Source: DATAOG01 sp963757395 (GTDB taxonomy: Bacteria > Pseudomonadota > Alphaproteobacteria > Geminicoccales > Geminicoccaceae). From it: a DNA stretch of 64,000 nucleotides. The notes under the pieces are model-generated. The model was not told the origin of the DNA. It searched no databases and was given only the letters and a program-made list of their open reading frames with translations. A program made the translations under genes and the position numbers. The stretch is from positions 113,935 through 177,934 of the forward strand of contig CAVWRK010000015.1 of the NCBI GenBank assembly GCA_963757395.1. Reading direction: 5' to 3'. Positions within the stretch are counted from its first letter, which is position 1, and each line of letters starts with the position of its first letter. Positions 1 to 10,240 of the stretch are shown here, in pieces.

Positions 1-1
1 C

Positions 2-163
2 GCCCTGCCCGGGCTCGGCCGCCTCGTTGTCAACGCCGTCCTCAGCCGCGACTATCCGGTCGTGCAGGCGGCGGCGATCTTGACCTCGCTGCTGTTCGTC
101 GTGGTCAACCTGATGGTCGACATAAGCTACGCCTATCTCGATCCGCGGATCCGCTACCGATGA
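2..163 (+). CDS. dppB: Dipeptide/oligopeptide ABC transporter permease, DppB-type (C-terminal end only)
   Basis: Only the last 53 codons lie in the window; the gene begins off the left edge. The visible part ends with a hydrophobic helix (about residues 24-40 of the fragment) and the tail YAYLDPRIRY, typical of the last membrane segment and cytoplasmic end of DppB/OppB permeases. The stop TGA (161-163) overlaps the ATG of the next permease as ATGA, so the two subunits are translationally coupled. By family knowledge it forms the inner-membrane channel as a heterodimer with the DppC-type subunit. Substrate is not readable from this fragment. Confidence 0.85.
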   Translation, partial: ALPGLGRLVVNAVLSRDYPVVQAAAILTSLLFVVVNLMVDISYAYLDPRIRYR

Positions 164-1029
164 TCTCGGCCGAGGGTGCCGGCACGCTGATCGCGTCGCC
201 GCGGCGGCGCGGCGTGCTCCGCCTGGTCCGCCGCCCGACCGCCCGGATCGGCGCGCTGATCGTGCTCGCCTTCCTGCTGCTGACGATCACGGCGCCGGTA
301 GTCGTTCCCTACGGGCCGCTCGACCAGGACTTCCTGCAGCCGCTGGCGCCGCCCTCTGGCGCCCATCTGCTCGGCACCGACCAGTATGGCCGCGATCTTT
401 TGAGCCGGGTGATCTACGGCTCGCGGACCGCGCTGATGTCGATCCTGGTCGCCGACGGCATAGCACTCGTGCTCGGCAGCTCGCTCGGGCTGGTGGCCGG
501 CTTCTATGCCGGCCGGATCGACAGCCTGATCATGCGCCTGATGGACGTCCTGCTCGCCTTTCCCTACCTGCTGCTGGCGCTGATCATTGTCGCCGCGCTC
601 GGGCCGAGCCTGCTCAACTCGATGTTTGCGATCGGCATCGTCTACACGCCGCAATACGCCCGCCTGATTCGCGGCCAGGTGCTCGCGGTCAAGGCCCGGG
701 ACTTCGTCCAGGCGGCGGAAGCCTTGGGGGCGGGGCGCATGCGCCTGATGCTGCGCCACGTCCTGCCCAACAGCTTCACGCCGATCCTGGTGATGGCGAC
801 CCTGCAGGCCGGGACCGTCGTGGTGGAGACCGCCGGCCTCTCTTTCCTCGGCCTCGGCGCGCAGCCGCCGTCCCCCGACTGGGGCGCCACGCTCGCCGAC
901 GGCCAGGGCTACTTTTTGACCGCATGGTGGATCGCGACTTTTCCGGGTCTTGCGATCCTGGTCGTGGTGCTGGGCTTCAACCTTCTGGGCGATGCCCTCC
1001 GCGATCACTTCGACCCGCGCCGGCGCTAG
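160..1029 (+). CDS. dppC: Dipeptide/oligopeptide ABC transporter permease, DppC-type
   Basis: 289 aa, a normal length for DppC/OppC. It has the N-terminal OppC-type transmembrane segment (about residues 29-49), the family hallmark LLGTDQYGRDLLSR (about 70-83) and the cytoplasmic EAA loop EALGAGRMRLMLRHVLPN (about 187-204) that docks on the ATPases, followed by FLGLGAQPP..WG. Inferred role: inner-membrane channel half for peptide or peptide-like import. The start overlaps the upstream permease stop (ATGA). The two ATPases that would complete the importer lie at 3270-5266 on the same strand, after two opposite-strand genes. The stop shares the palindrome CTAG (1026-1029) with the convergent peptidase. 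Confidence 0.93.
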   Translation: MISAEGAGTLIASPRRRGVLRLVRRPTARIGALIVLAFLLLTITAPVVVPYGPLDQDFLQPLAPPSGAHLLGTDQYGRDLLSRVIYGSRTALMSILVADGIALVLGSSLGLVAGFYAGRIDSLIMRLMDVLLAFPYLLLALIIVAALGPSLLNSMFAIGIVYTPQYARLIRGQVLAVKARDFVQAAEALGAGRMRLMLRHVLPNSFTPILVMATLQAGTVVVETAGLSFLGLGAQPPSPDWGATLADGQGYFLTAWWIATFPGLAILVVVLGFNLLGDALRDHFDPRRR

Positions 1030-2399
1030 TTTTTCGGGTTGCCGAGCAGCTGCCAATAGCGGAGCCAGGCGCGCAGGCCGTCGTCGAAGCGCTGGAGTCG
1101 GAAAAACTCGTTCGGCGCGTGGTAGTCCTCATCGGCCGTCGAGAACGAGAAGAACACGGTCTCCTGGCCGAGCAGGGCGCGGAAGTGATCGCAGATCGGC
1201 AGGGTCGCACCCATCCGCACCCGGAGCGCGTCCTGGCCATAGATCTCGGCCAGCACCTGCCCGGCGAGGCGCAGTCCGGGATGATCGGCCGGGATGGCAT
1301 AGGCGCGCGCCCCCTTGTCCGGTGGCCGGACCTCAAGGCGCAAGCCGGGCGGGCAGTACCGGTAGAGGTGCTCGGCGATCCGCGCCCCGATCGCCGCCGG
1401 GTCCTGGTCCGGGACCAGCCGGCAGCTGATCTTGGCGTGCGCCGCGCTCGGAATCACGGTCTTGCCGCCGGCCCCCTGATAGCCGCCCCAGAGGCCGTTC
1501 AGCTCGAGCGTCGGGCGCAACCACTGCCGCTCGAGCAGTCGGTAGCCGGCCTCGCCGCCGCCAGGCAGGGCGGCGATTGCCTCGAAATAGGCGGCCTCAT
1601 CGAACGGCAGTGCCTGGAGCTCGGCACGGGTCGCGGCGTCGGGCTCGCGGACCTCGTCATAAAAGCCCGTGACCGAGACCCGCCCCTGCTCGTCGTGCAG
1701 GCTCGCGACCAGCCGGGCGATCGCCTGGAGCGGGTTCGCGACCGAGCCGCCATGGCGACCGGAATGGAGGTCCTTGGCCGCGCCAAAGACGGAAAACTCG
1801 AGGGCCACCAGGCCGCGGCCGGCGACCGTGACCGAGGGCAGGTCCGCGCGCCACATGGCGCCGTCGGCCGAGAGCACCCAGTCGGCGGCGAGCTCCGCGG
1901 CATGGTCGCGCAGGAACGCCGGCAGGCTCGGACTGCCGGATTCCTCCTCGCCCTCGATCAGGAAACGAAGGTTGACCGGCAGGCGGCTGGTGGTGGCAAG
2001 GCAGGCCTCGGCGACCGCGATCGGGATCAGGACCGGCCCCTTGTCGTCCGAGACGCCCCGGCCATAGATCCGGCCCTCCCGGACCCTCGGCTCGAACGGC
2101 GGGCTGGTCCAGGCCGCGAGCGGATCAGGCGGCTGGACGTCGTAGTGGCCGTAGACCAGAAGCGTCGGCACGCCCGGCGCGCGGAGCCACTCCGCAGTCA
2201 CGACCGGATGGCCCGCGGTCGCATGGATGCGCACCCGATCGAGCCCGGCCGCGCGCAGCCGCTCGGCGAGCCAGGCGGCCGCACGGCGGACCTCGTCCTG
2301 GTAGGCGGGATCGGTGCTGACGCTCGCGATCCGGGCAAAGGCGATCAGGTCGTCCTGGAGCCGCGCGCAATTCGCTTGCAGCCAGTCGAGCGGCGTCAT
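1026..2399 (-). CDS. M20 family metallopeptidase (dipeptidase / CPG2-like)
   Basis: 457 aa. The M20 zinc motifs are present: GHYDVQPPDP (metal His plus catalytic Asp), GRGVSDDKGP, the catalytic Glu pair in IEGEEESGSP, and a C-terminal metal His in PICDHF. The family hydrolyses dipeptides or N-acyl amino acids in the cytoplasm. The ATG at 2399 was chosen because it overlaps the stop of the upstream SDR gene as ATGA (2396-2399), and the longer reading (to 2558) adds non-homologous arginine-rich sequence antisense to the SDR. It sits inside a peptide-transporter locus, so hydrolysis of imported peptides is the natural inference. Exact substrate unknown. Confidence 0.92.
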   Translation of the reverse strand: MTPLDWLQANCARLQDDLIAFARIASVSTDPAYQDEVRRAAAWLAERLRAAGLDRVRIHATAGHPVVTAEWLRAPGVPTLLVYGHYDVQPPDPLAAWTSPPFEPRVREGRIYGRGVSDDKGPVLIPIAVAEACLATTSRLPVNLRFLIEGEEESGSPSLPAFLRDHAAELAADWVLSADGAMWRADLPSVTVAGRGLVALEFSVFGAAKDLHSGRHGGSVANPLQAIARLVASLHDEQGRVSVTGFYDEVREPDAATRAELQALPFDEAAYFEAIAALPGGGEAGYRLLERQWLRPTLELNGLWGGYQGAGGKTVIPSAAHAKISCRLVPDQDPAAIGARIAEHLYRYCPPGLRLEVRPPDKGARAYAIPADHPGLRLAGQVLAEIYGQDALRVRMGATLPICDHFRALLGQETVFFSFSTADEDYHAPNEFFRLQRFDDGLRAWLRYWQLLGNPKN

Positions 2400-3142
2400 T
2401 TGCCGCCGTCCACGCTCAGCACCTGGCCGGTGATCCAGCCCGCGAACTCGGAGGCAAGGAACAGGACGGCGTGCGCGATGTCCAGGGTCTGCCCGAGCCG
2501 CTTGAGCGCGATCCCCTCGAGCAGCCGGCGCTGACCGTCCTCGCCATAGGCCTGCCACTGGCGCTCGGTGGTCGGATTGGAGCGGATGAAGCCGGGGGCG
2601 ATGCTGTTGACCGTGATGCCGAAGGGGCCAAGCTCATGGGCCAGCTGGCGGGTGAGCCCGATCTGGCCGGCCTTGGCGGCGGCGTAGGCCTGGATGCCGG
2701 TCAGGCTGATACCGAGCCCGGCGCCGCTCGAGATGTTGACGATCCGGCCGCCGCCCGCCCGCTTCATGTCGGGCGCCACCGCCTGCGCGCACCAGAACGC
2801 GGCCGAGAGATTGACGTCGACGATCGCCTGCCAGTCGCCGGGCTCGATCTCCTCGAGCGGCCGGCCGACCTGGCCGAGCACGCCGCCCGCGTCGTTGACC
2901 AGCACGTCGATCGGGCCGGCCTCCTCGACCAGGGCCCGGACCGCGACGCGGTCCGTGACGTCGACCCGGCGCGCCTGCGCCTCGGCGCCGCAGAGCCGGA
3001 TGGTCTCCTCGAGCCCTTCGTCATTGAGGTCGCAGGCCCAAAGCCTTGCCCCGCGCTCGGCAAACGCCTTGGCGATGGCCCGGCCGATACCGTGGCCGGC
3101 GCCGGTCACCAAGACGGTCCGGCCTTTGAAGTCGATGTTCAA
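2396..3142 (-). CDS. SDR family NAD(P)-dependent oxidoreductase
   Basis: 248 aa, typical classical short-chain dehydrogenase. Visible motifs: TGAGHGIGRAIA (Rossmann glycine motif, about residues 13-24), NDAGG (about 86), a Ser in NISSGAG and the catalytic YAAAK (Tyr-x3-Lys), ending VDGGK as in the FabG-like group. The alkaline-type Asp after beta-2 (CDLND) suggests NAD rather than NADP (inference). First gene of a two-gene minus-strand unit with the M20 peptidase (ATGA overlap), so perhaps joint catabolism of an imported peptide-like or hydroxy substrate. The substrate cannot be read from sequence. Confidence 0.9.
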   Translation of the reverse strand: MNIDFKGRTVLVTGAGHGIGRAIAKAFAERGARLWACDLNDEGLEETIRLCGAEAQARRVDVTDRVAVRALVEEAGPIDVLVNDAGGVLGQVGRPLEEIEPGDWQAIVDVNLSAAFWCAQAVAPDMKRAGGGRIVNISSGAGLGISLTGIQAYAAAKAGQIGLTRQLAHELGPFGITVNSIAPGFIRSNPTTERQWQAYGEDGQRRLLEGIALKRLGQTLDIAHAVLFLASEFAGWITGQVLSVDGGK

Positions 3143-3269
3143 GATGCCGCCATCCCGATCCGGCCACGCGCTGCACGCGGCATGACAAAACCCTTTGGCC
3201 GAGCTTTAACATCAGATCCGGCGCGTGCCGAGGCCAAACCTCGCCGCAGTTCTGACGGGGGGAGCGAGC

Positions 3270-4288
3270 GTGGACCAACGACGGCTGCTGGAGGTCCGCG
3301 ACCTCGAGGTCCAGTTCCGGACCGAGCACGGGGTCGTGCGCGCCGTCGACGGCATCTCGTTCGACCTCGACCGGGGCGAGGTGCTGGCCGTGGTCGGCAA
3401 ATCCGGCTCGGGGAAATCGGTGACGAGCCTGGCCCTGATGCGCCTGGTCCAGGGTCCGGCCGGGCGGATCGTGAGCGGCAGCATGAATCTCCGCACCAAG
3501 GACGGCACGATCCGCGACCTCGCCCGGCTGTCCGAGGCCGAGATGCGCAAGATCCGCGGCAACGACGTCGCGATGATCTTCCAGGAGCCGATGACCTCGC
3601 TCAACCCGGTCTTCACGGTCGGCAATCAGATCATCGAGGCGATCGCGCTGCACCAGGGCCGGTCCGGACGCCAGGCCTTCGAGCTCGCGGTCGAGATGCT
3701 GGTAAGGCTCGGCATCCCGGAGCCGCGTCGGCGCATGCGCGAGTACCCACATCAATTGTCCGGCGGCATGCGCCAACGGGTCATGATCGCGATGGCGCTG
3801 TCCTGCAACCCGGCGCTGCTGATCGCCGACGAGCCGACGACCGCCCTCGACGTCACGATCCAGGCCCAGATTCTGGGCCTGATCAAGGACCTGCAGACCG
3901 AGCTCGGGACGTCGGTGCTGTTCATCACCCACGATCTCGGCGTGGTCGCGGAGATCGCCGACCGGGTGGTCGTGATGTACGCCGGCGCCGCGGTCGAGAC
4001 CGGCTCGGTCGGGGCGATCTTCGCCGAGCCCAAGATGCCCTACACCATGGCGCTGCTCGGCTCGATCCCGCGCCTCGATCTCGTCCGCGCGGGCGAGCAG
4101 CGGCTCGAGGCCGTGCCAGGCAGCGTGCCGAGCCCGCTCCGCCTGCCGCCCGGTTGCCGCTTCCACCCGCGCTGCCGCTATTTCGTCCGCGGCGCGTGCG
4201 ATGCCAAGCTGCCGGCGCTCGAAGCCTGCGGCGACCACCACCTGGTCCGCTGCCGGCGCTGGCGCGAGATTGCCGCGGGGGCCGCCTG

Positions 4289-4289
<1 letters not shown>
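3270..4289 (+). CDS. dppD: Oligopeptide/dipeptide ABC transporter ATP-binding protein, DppD-type
   Basis: 339 aa from a GTG at 3270, which has a strong GGGGGGAG ribosome site six bases upstream; an ATG at 3225 in the same frame lacks one. Contains Walker A GKSGSGKS (residues 43-50), signature LSGGMRQR, Walker B LLIADEP with the family-typical TTALDVT, the H-loop (ITHDL), and the C-terminal oligo-HPY domain with a CxxHPRC-type cysteine motif (CRFHPRCRYF) that in relatives can bind an iron-sulfur cluster. Couples ATP hydrolysis to peptide import. The stop overlaps the next ATPase start (TGATG). Confidence 0.93.
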
Positions 4290-5266
<977 letters not shown>

Positions 5267-5283
5267 CCCGGCCAGGGGCCGGG
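5267..5283. terminator. GC hairpin after dppF (terminator-like, possibly bidirectional)
   Basis: A perfect 7-bp inverted repeat CCCGGCC / GGCCGGG around a 3-base loop begins at the base after the dppF stop. It lacks a T tract on either side, so intrinsic termination is uncertain. Its position between two convergent operons fits a shared terminator, and it lies inside the nominal tail of gspK. Confidence 0.4.
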
Positions 5284-6217
5284 CGGGTCAGCCGCTGCCT
5301 GCCGGCCGGCTGCGGGCTGATCTCGTCGAGGGTGCCCCGGCGCCAGGCGTGGACCAGGAACGGCCGGGGCGCCTCGCCGGTGAGCTCGACCACCGCCTCG
5401 CGCACGAACACCCCGCCGCCTGCGGTCTTGGCCTCGGCGCGGACCGTGTACATGACCTCGCGCGAGGGGATCAGATAGGGCTCGATGTCGACGATGCTGT
5501 CGTCGTCGGCCGCGGCCAGCGGATCCTCGTCCGGGCCGGCCTTCGCGAACGCCTCGATCAGCTGGTCGGTCATGCCCGGGATCGCGGCCAGGACCAGTCT
5601 CGAGGCCCGCTGCGGGTCGACCGCCTCGGCACCGGAGAAGATCGTGATGTACGGCCGCATCCGGCGATACAGCTCCGGCGTCATGCCAAGGACGTTCAAC
5701 AGCTCGCTGTCGGCGGCGAACGGCCGGTCCTGCGCACCGAGCGGCTGGCCAGCGGCGAGGTATTGGGGGTCCTCGGCGCCCTGCGGACGCGGCTCGTCGT
5801 CCGGGTCGCGAAAGTCGACGATGCGGTCGGCCATCGCCTCGGCGGCATCCGCATCGAGCCCGAGCTGGCGCAGCAGGCCGGCCAGCAGCTCCGGCGGGGC
5901 GGCGTTGAGATCGACCTTGCCGTCCTCGTCGGCGATGCTCACCTGCACCTCGCCCTCGCCGTAGACCACCCGGTGCGGCGGGCCGCCGGCCCGCCAGGCC
6001 TGGTCCGGATCGAGCGCGAGCAGCCCCATTACGGTGCGCTGGACGGCGCCGTCAGCGAGCGCCTCGGCCTTGGCGTTCTCGACCAGGTTGCGCGCGAGAC
6101 GGGCCTCGGTGCGGCCGCTCGAGACCAGGCTCGCGGCGATCACCGCGAGCAGGGCCGCGATCCACAGCACCAGGATCAGGGCGAAGCCGCGTGCGTCGTC
6201 GCGCCTCATGGCCGCTG

Positions 6218-8474
6218 TCAATGCATCTTGTCGGCGAGCGGCGCCACCGATTGCAGTCGCCGGCGCACCTCGTTGGTCACCGCGCGCGCCTCCGCTACGC
6301 CCCGGATCACCCGCGGCGTGAGCAGCACCAGGAGCTCGGTGCGGTCGTTGCTGCGGCTGCGGGTGCCGAACAGGGCGCCGATGATCGGCAGCCGGGCGAG
6401 CAGCGGCAGACCGCTCACGGAGCGGTCGCGATTGTCCTGAAATCAGCCCGCCGAGCACGATGGTCTCGCCGCTCTGGACCGCCACGGTGCTGCTGATCTG
6501 GCGCTGGCTGATGGTCGGCGACGACTGCTCGGAGCTGGTGGTCTGGGCCTCGCTGCGGGCGACGTTGCTGACCTCCTGCTGGAGCTCCATGATGACCAGG
6601 CCGCTGGCGTTGACCCGGGGCGTGACCGAGAGAATGACGCCGGTGTCGCGCATCTCGATCGAGTTGACGATCGGCGCGTCGGGGTTGGCCACGCTGGTCG
6701 CCTGCTGGACCGTGATCGGCACCTGATCGCCGACCTGGATGCGCGCGGTCTGGTTGTCGAGAACCAGGAGATGCGGCGAGGACACGACGTCGACGTCGGT
6801 CACGCTCTCGAGAGCTTTCAGCACCACGGTCCCGTCGCTCCCGGTGAGCAGGGCCGAGAAGCCCTGAAACGCGCCACTCACGAGCCCGTTCGCGGCCGTG
6901 GTGAGCGTGGTCGAGAAATCGCCCGAGCGGAGGAACCATTCGACGCCGTAGCGCAGCTCGTTCTTGAGCGAGACCTCGGCGACCGTCGCCTCGATCAGCA
7001 CCTGCAGCGGCAGGATGTCGAGCTGCTCGAGCGCCTTCCTGATCTTGCGATAGTCACGCGGCGTGGCCCAGATCACCAGCGAGTTGGTGGTCGCATCGCC
7101 GATGATCCGCATCTCGGGCACCGCCGCACCAGCTGCCCCCAGCTGTGAGGTCGGCGGCCGTCCCGACTGCAGGCTTGCCAGCCGGCTCGACTGCAGGCTT
7201 GGCCGCGCGCCCGGCTGGTTGCCCTGACCCTGGAGGGCCGTCGGTCGCGGGTTCGGCGCCGTGGCGAGGCGCGGCTCGGCGGACATGGCGGATTCGGTGC
7301 CGGTTTCGTTGGCGCCGAGCCCCTGGCCGATCAGGCTCGAGCCGATCGAGGCCGGCGCGAGGCCGGGCGCCAGCAGGTCGCGGGGACCGACCGCGGTGCT
7401 CTGGACGTTGAAGATCTCGCCCAGGACGTCGGCGAGGTCGGCTGCCCGACCGTTCTGCACCGGATAGACGAAGACCTGGGGCTCGCCGCCCTCGCCGGCC
7501 TGATCGAGGCGCTGGATCCAGGCCTCGGCGCGGCCGAGATAGGCGGGCTGGGTCGACATCACGAGGACGGCGTTGAGTCGCTCGATCGGCAGGAAGCGCA
7601 CGACGCCACTGACCGGTCCGGCCTCGGTCGCAAAAATCTGCTCGAGCTCGGGGACCAGCTCCGCCGGCCGGGCGAAGTCGAGGGGATAGAGCCCGAACGA
7701 CATGCCGGCCAGCCAGTCGACATCGAACATCGCGACCAGATCGGTCAGCGTGTTGAGCTCGTCCTGGGTGCCGGCCAGGAGCAGCAGATTGCGTTCCGGA
7801 TCGACCTGCAACGAGCCGCCCGGCGGCGCGAAGGGCTCGAGCAGTGGCACGAGTTCGGCGGCCGAGACGAAACGAACCGGCACCACGACGACGCCGAACC
7901 CGGACCGGCCGGCGTCCGGCGCCGGGTGGATGCCGGGCGCCGGGCCGCTGGACAGCGCCTGGTCGATCGGCACGACCTTGTAGAGGTTGCCGAGCTGGAC
8001 CAGGGCGGCGCCATTGACGCGCAGGACCGCATCGAGCATCGCGGGCAGATCGGCGCTCGGGACCGGCTGGCTGGTCTGGACGGTGATCGTGCCGCCGACC
8101 GCCGGGTCGATCACGTAGTTGACGTGCAGCGTATCCTCGAGAACCAGGCGGACGACCTCGCGCAGATCGGCGTCGACGACGTTCAGCGTGACCTCGCCGG
8201 CCGCATTGCGCGCGATGCTGGCGCGCGAGCGGGCGGGCGGCGTCCGGACGAACACGCCGGTGCCGCGCTCGACCACCGGTACCGCGTGCGCCGGAGTCTC
8301 CGGCAGGGCGACCGGCGCGGCCGGCTGTGCCGGAGGAACGGTCGCCGACACCGCCGCCGGCGGCCCGGGCTCGGGCGGGCGCGGCCAGCTGGGCAGCCAG
8401 GGCTCGCAGCCCGCGAGGCCGGCGGCCGCCGCGACGACCAGACAGAGCTGCAGAAGCCTCGATCTCGGAGCCAT
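6218..8474 (-). CDS. gspD: Type II secretion system secretin GspD (one-base frameshift near its C-terminus)
   Basis: About 751 aa once the shift is repaired. It forms the outer-membrane channel. A lipoprotein-like signal (AGLAGC) is followed by N0 (from about residue 90: NVVDADLREVVRLVLED), N1, N2 and N3 repeats and the secretin domain (SSPHLLVLDNQTARIQVGDQVPI, then VLGGLI). N3 carries a long Gln/Gly/Asn/Pro linker of about 100 residues. At 6440-6442 the frame breaks: the codons for GGLI are followed by one extra T before QDNRDRSVSGLP, and the true C-terminus (LLVLLTPRVI, to 6218) is in the next frame. The intact flanking homology suggests a sequence error. It lies between gspC (471-base gap) and gspK. 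Confidence 0.9.
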
Positions 8475-8945
8475 CGCTTGCGGAGGCGGCCCTCGCCCTC
8501 GTTCGTATCGTTCCAGGGACTTGCCTAGCAGTCATCACACCGACAATCAAGAAGTTGTCGCTAAGCGTTCGGCTGGCTCGTTTTTCCACGCCATGCCAGC
8601 TTACCAAGAACTGACCGTCATTGGCTGGCCAGGCGCAGAGGGAGCGGATGCGGGCGGATTGGGCAAAGAGCGGTGCCAAGCAGCCGCGCCGGCGTCGAGG
8701 ATGTCGTCACAGGGCGGCAGGAACGGCGGGGCGAGATTGGCCGGAACGGCTCGATCCTTGGCGATTTCCGCCGCGTGGGCGTACCCCCCACTCGTACCAA
8801 CGCCGGCAAGCGTGGCCGCCCCGGCCGACCAGGCCCCCTCGCTGCATCAACTCGCAGGGCACCAAATCAATGGCGCAGGTCTGGTGCATCGCGGTCGCCA
8901 GCCCAATCCACCTCACGGGCGGTACTCGGACCGGCCCGCGCGGTC
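8475..8945. other. 471-base gap between gspC and gspD
   Basis: No convincing gene on either strand: short open frames here have no recognisable domain and no good ribosome site. Its size inside an otherwise packed operon suggests a separate promoter for gspD-gspK on the minus strand. A weak candidate is a TTGATT-like -35 about 80-90 bases upstream of the gspD ATG, but I cannot support a -10 with confidence. No strong hairpin seen. Confidence 0.4.
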
Positions 8946-9548
8946 TCACTGGCTGGTTGGCTCGGCGGTGGCGGCCGCTTCCGCGCTTCGGCCAGCCGAT
9001 TTGCGCTTGTGCTTGGACTTGGGCTTGGACCGGGGCTCGGTCGGCCCGCGCGCCTGATCGGCGCGCAGCTTGACGACCTCGACCCGGTCCCCTTCGCGCA
9101 CCCGTACACGGTCGGGGGCGATCTCCTCGACCAACCAGCCGGCGACGGTCTGCTGCTCGTGCACCCAATGCGCGGCCGGCTCCCCTTGCGGCTGGACCAG
9201 GGCTGCGCGCTGGTGCTCGGTCAGGAGGACGCCGATCAGCTCAAGGCCAATCGCCGGTTCGGCGGCAGGCGTGGCTTCGGCTTCGGTTGCCCCCGCCGGC
9301 GGCACGAACGGTCGCCGCGACGGGAAAAAGAGCGGTCGGTCAGAGATCTCGTCGAACTGCCGCTCAGGCGGCGGTCGGTACGTGGTCGGCGCGGCCGCCG
9401 CCTCGGGCGCCGCGGTCGCCGGCGCTGCCGCCGTCACATCCGGCGCAATCGCGACGCCGCCGGTCAGCTCGAGCACAACCGCCGCGCTCAGCCCGGCGAT
9501 CGCCAGCAGCAACAGTCCCGTCAACCAATGCGTCGATCGTCCAACCAC
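8946..9548 (-). CDS. gspC: Type II secretion system protein GspC-like (HR domain, no PDZ)
   Basis: 200 aa. One N-terminal transmembrane segment (about residues 9-30), a Pro/Ala-rich linker, then the GspC homology region (SDRPLFFPSRRPF .. LELIGVLL .. VQPQGEPAAHWVHEQQ .. VREGDRVEVVKLR, about 70-165). Instead of the PDZ or coiled-coil end of longer GspC proteins it has a Lys/Arg-rich tail (about 172-190). In the family this protein links the inner-membrane platform to the N0 domain of the secretin, which is encoded next. Sometimes such short forms are annotated as GspN/PilP-like; the motif and position favour GspC. Confidence 0.72.
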   Translation of the reverse strand: MVGRSTHWLTGLLLLAIAGLSAAVVLELTGGVAIAPDVTAAAPATAAPEAAAAPTTYRPPPERQFDEISDRPLFFPSRRPFVPPAGATEAEATPAAEPAIGLELIGVLLTEHQRAALVQPQGEPAAHWVHEQQTVAGWLVEEIAPDRVRVREGDRVEVVKLRADQARGPTEPRSKPKSKHKRKSAGRSAEAAATAEPTSQ

Positions 9549-9649
9549 GCTGGCACCGCCCCGTCGCAGGCTCCTATCCTATCAAGGATTCGCAGACCGG
9601 ACCAGGACAGTTTGCGAACATGGCACGCGCTCTGGCCCGGCCCGAAATC

Positions 9650-10240
9650 TCAGGTTTCGGCGGCGCGGACGTAGCCGAAGACCTCGAAACTGACGTCGAG
9701 CACCGGCTCCTGCTCCGGCTCGGTCGAGCGCCGGCGGCGCATCCGTTGCTGCCGGATCGTCAGCTCGTCGACGAACAGATAGGGTTGGCCGGTCTCCAGC
9801 TCGTAGAGCACCTTCTGCAGCCCTTTGATGTCGATGCCGAGCTGGATCCTGAGCGCTGCACGGCGCGCCGGGACCGTCGGCTCGGTCGCGCCGGCCGGAA
9901 GAATCTGTGTGCTGCGCAGGCTGCCGGCGGCGCCTTCGATGACGGCCCGGACGTAATCCTGAAGCTCCGCGGCCGCGAGCGCGTCGCTCGGACCCTTGAG
10001 ATAGCCGCCGGCTTTGGCCGCCCGCTGCTCGAGCTCGGTGAGCCGGGCGCTGAGCTGCGGCTGCTGACTGGCGAGGCGCCGGTAGCGCTGCAGCAGCAGC
10101 TGCGACTGCTCAATCCCCTGGCCAACCTCCCGGTAGGCGGCAATGACCGGCGCCACCACGAGGCCGTAGCCCGCGAGCAGCACGCCAGCGAGCAGGGCCA
10201 CCGCCAGCATGCGGCTGGACAGGGTGCCGCGGCGGAGCAT
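9650..10240 (-). CDS. gspM: Type II secretion system protein GspM
   Basis: 196 aa. A short cytoplasmic Arg-rich start, one transmembrane segment (about residues 12-33), a coiled-coil region with QSQLLLQRYRRLASQ and a ferredoxin-like periplasmic domain (GIDIKGLQKVLYELETGQPYLFVDEL). This is the PilO/GspM layout: it stabilises GspL at the inner-membrane platform. The ATG at 10240 overlaps the gspL stop (ATGA). It is followed by 101 bases before gspC. Confidence 0.85.
   Translation of the reverse strand: MLRRGTLSSRMLAVALLAGVLLAGYGLVVAPVIAAYREVGQGIEQSQLLLQRYRRLASQQPQLSARLTELEQRAAKAGGYLKGPSDALAAAELQDYVRAVIEGAAGSLRSTQILPAGATEPTVPARRAALRIQLGIDIKGLQKVLYELETGQPYLFVDELTIRQQRMRRRRSTEPEQEPVLDVSFEVFGYVRAAET

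Noticed and set aside
924..2534. 536-codon open frame opposite the M20 peptidase
   Set aside because: Low-complexity Arg/Gly/Ala protein with no domain; it is the usual antisense shadow of a GC-rich gene whose own strand has all M20 motifs.
6436..6448. Programmed +1 frameshift in gspD
   Set aside because: No slippery sequence, stimulatory stem or known precedent in secretins; the same lesion in rpoA points to sequence error. Kept only as an alternative.
8618..8809. 63-codon frame in the gspC-gspD gap
   Set aside because: No homology, no good ribosome site, and composition like other antisense noise.
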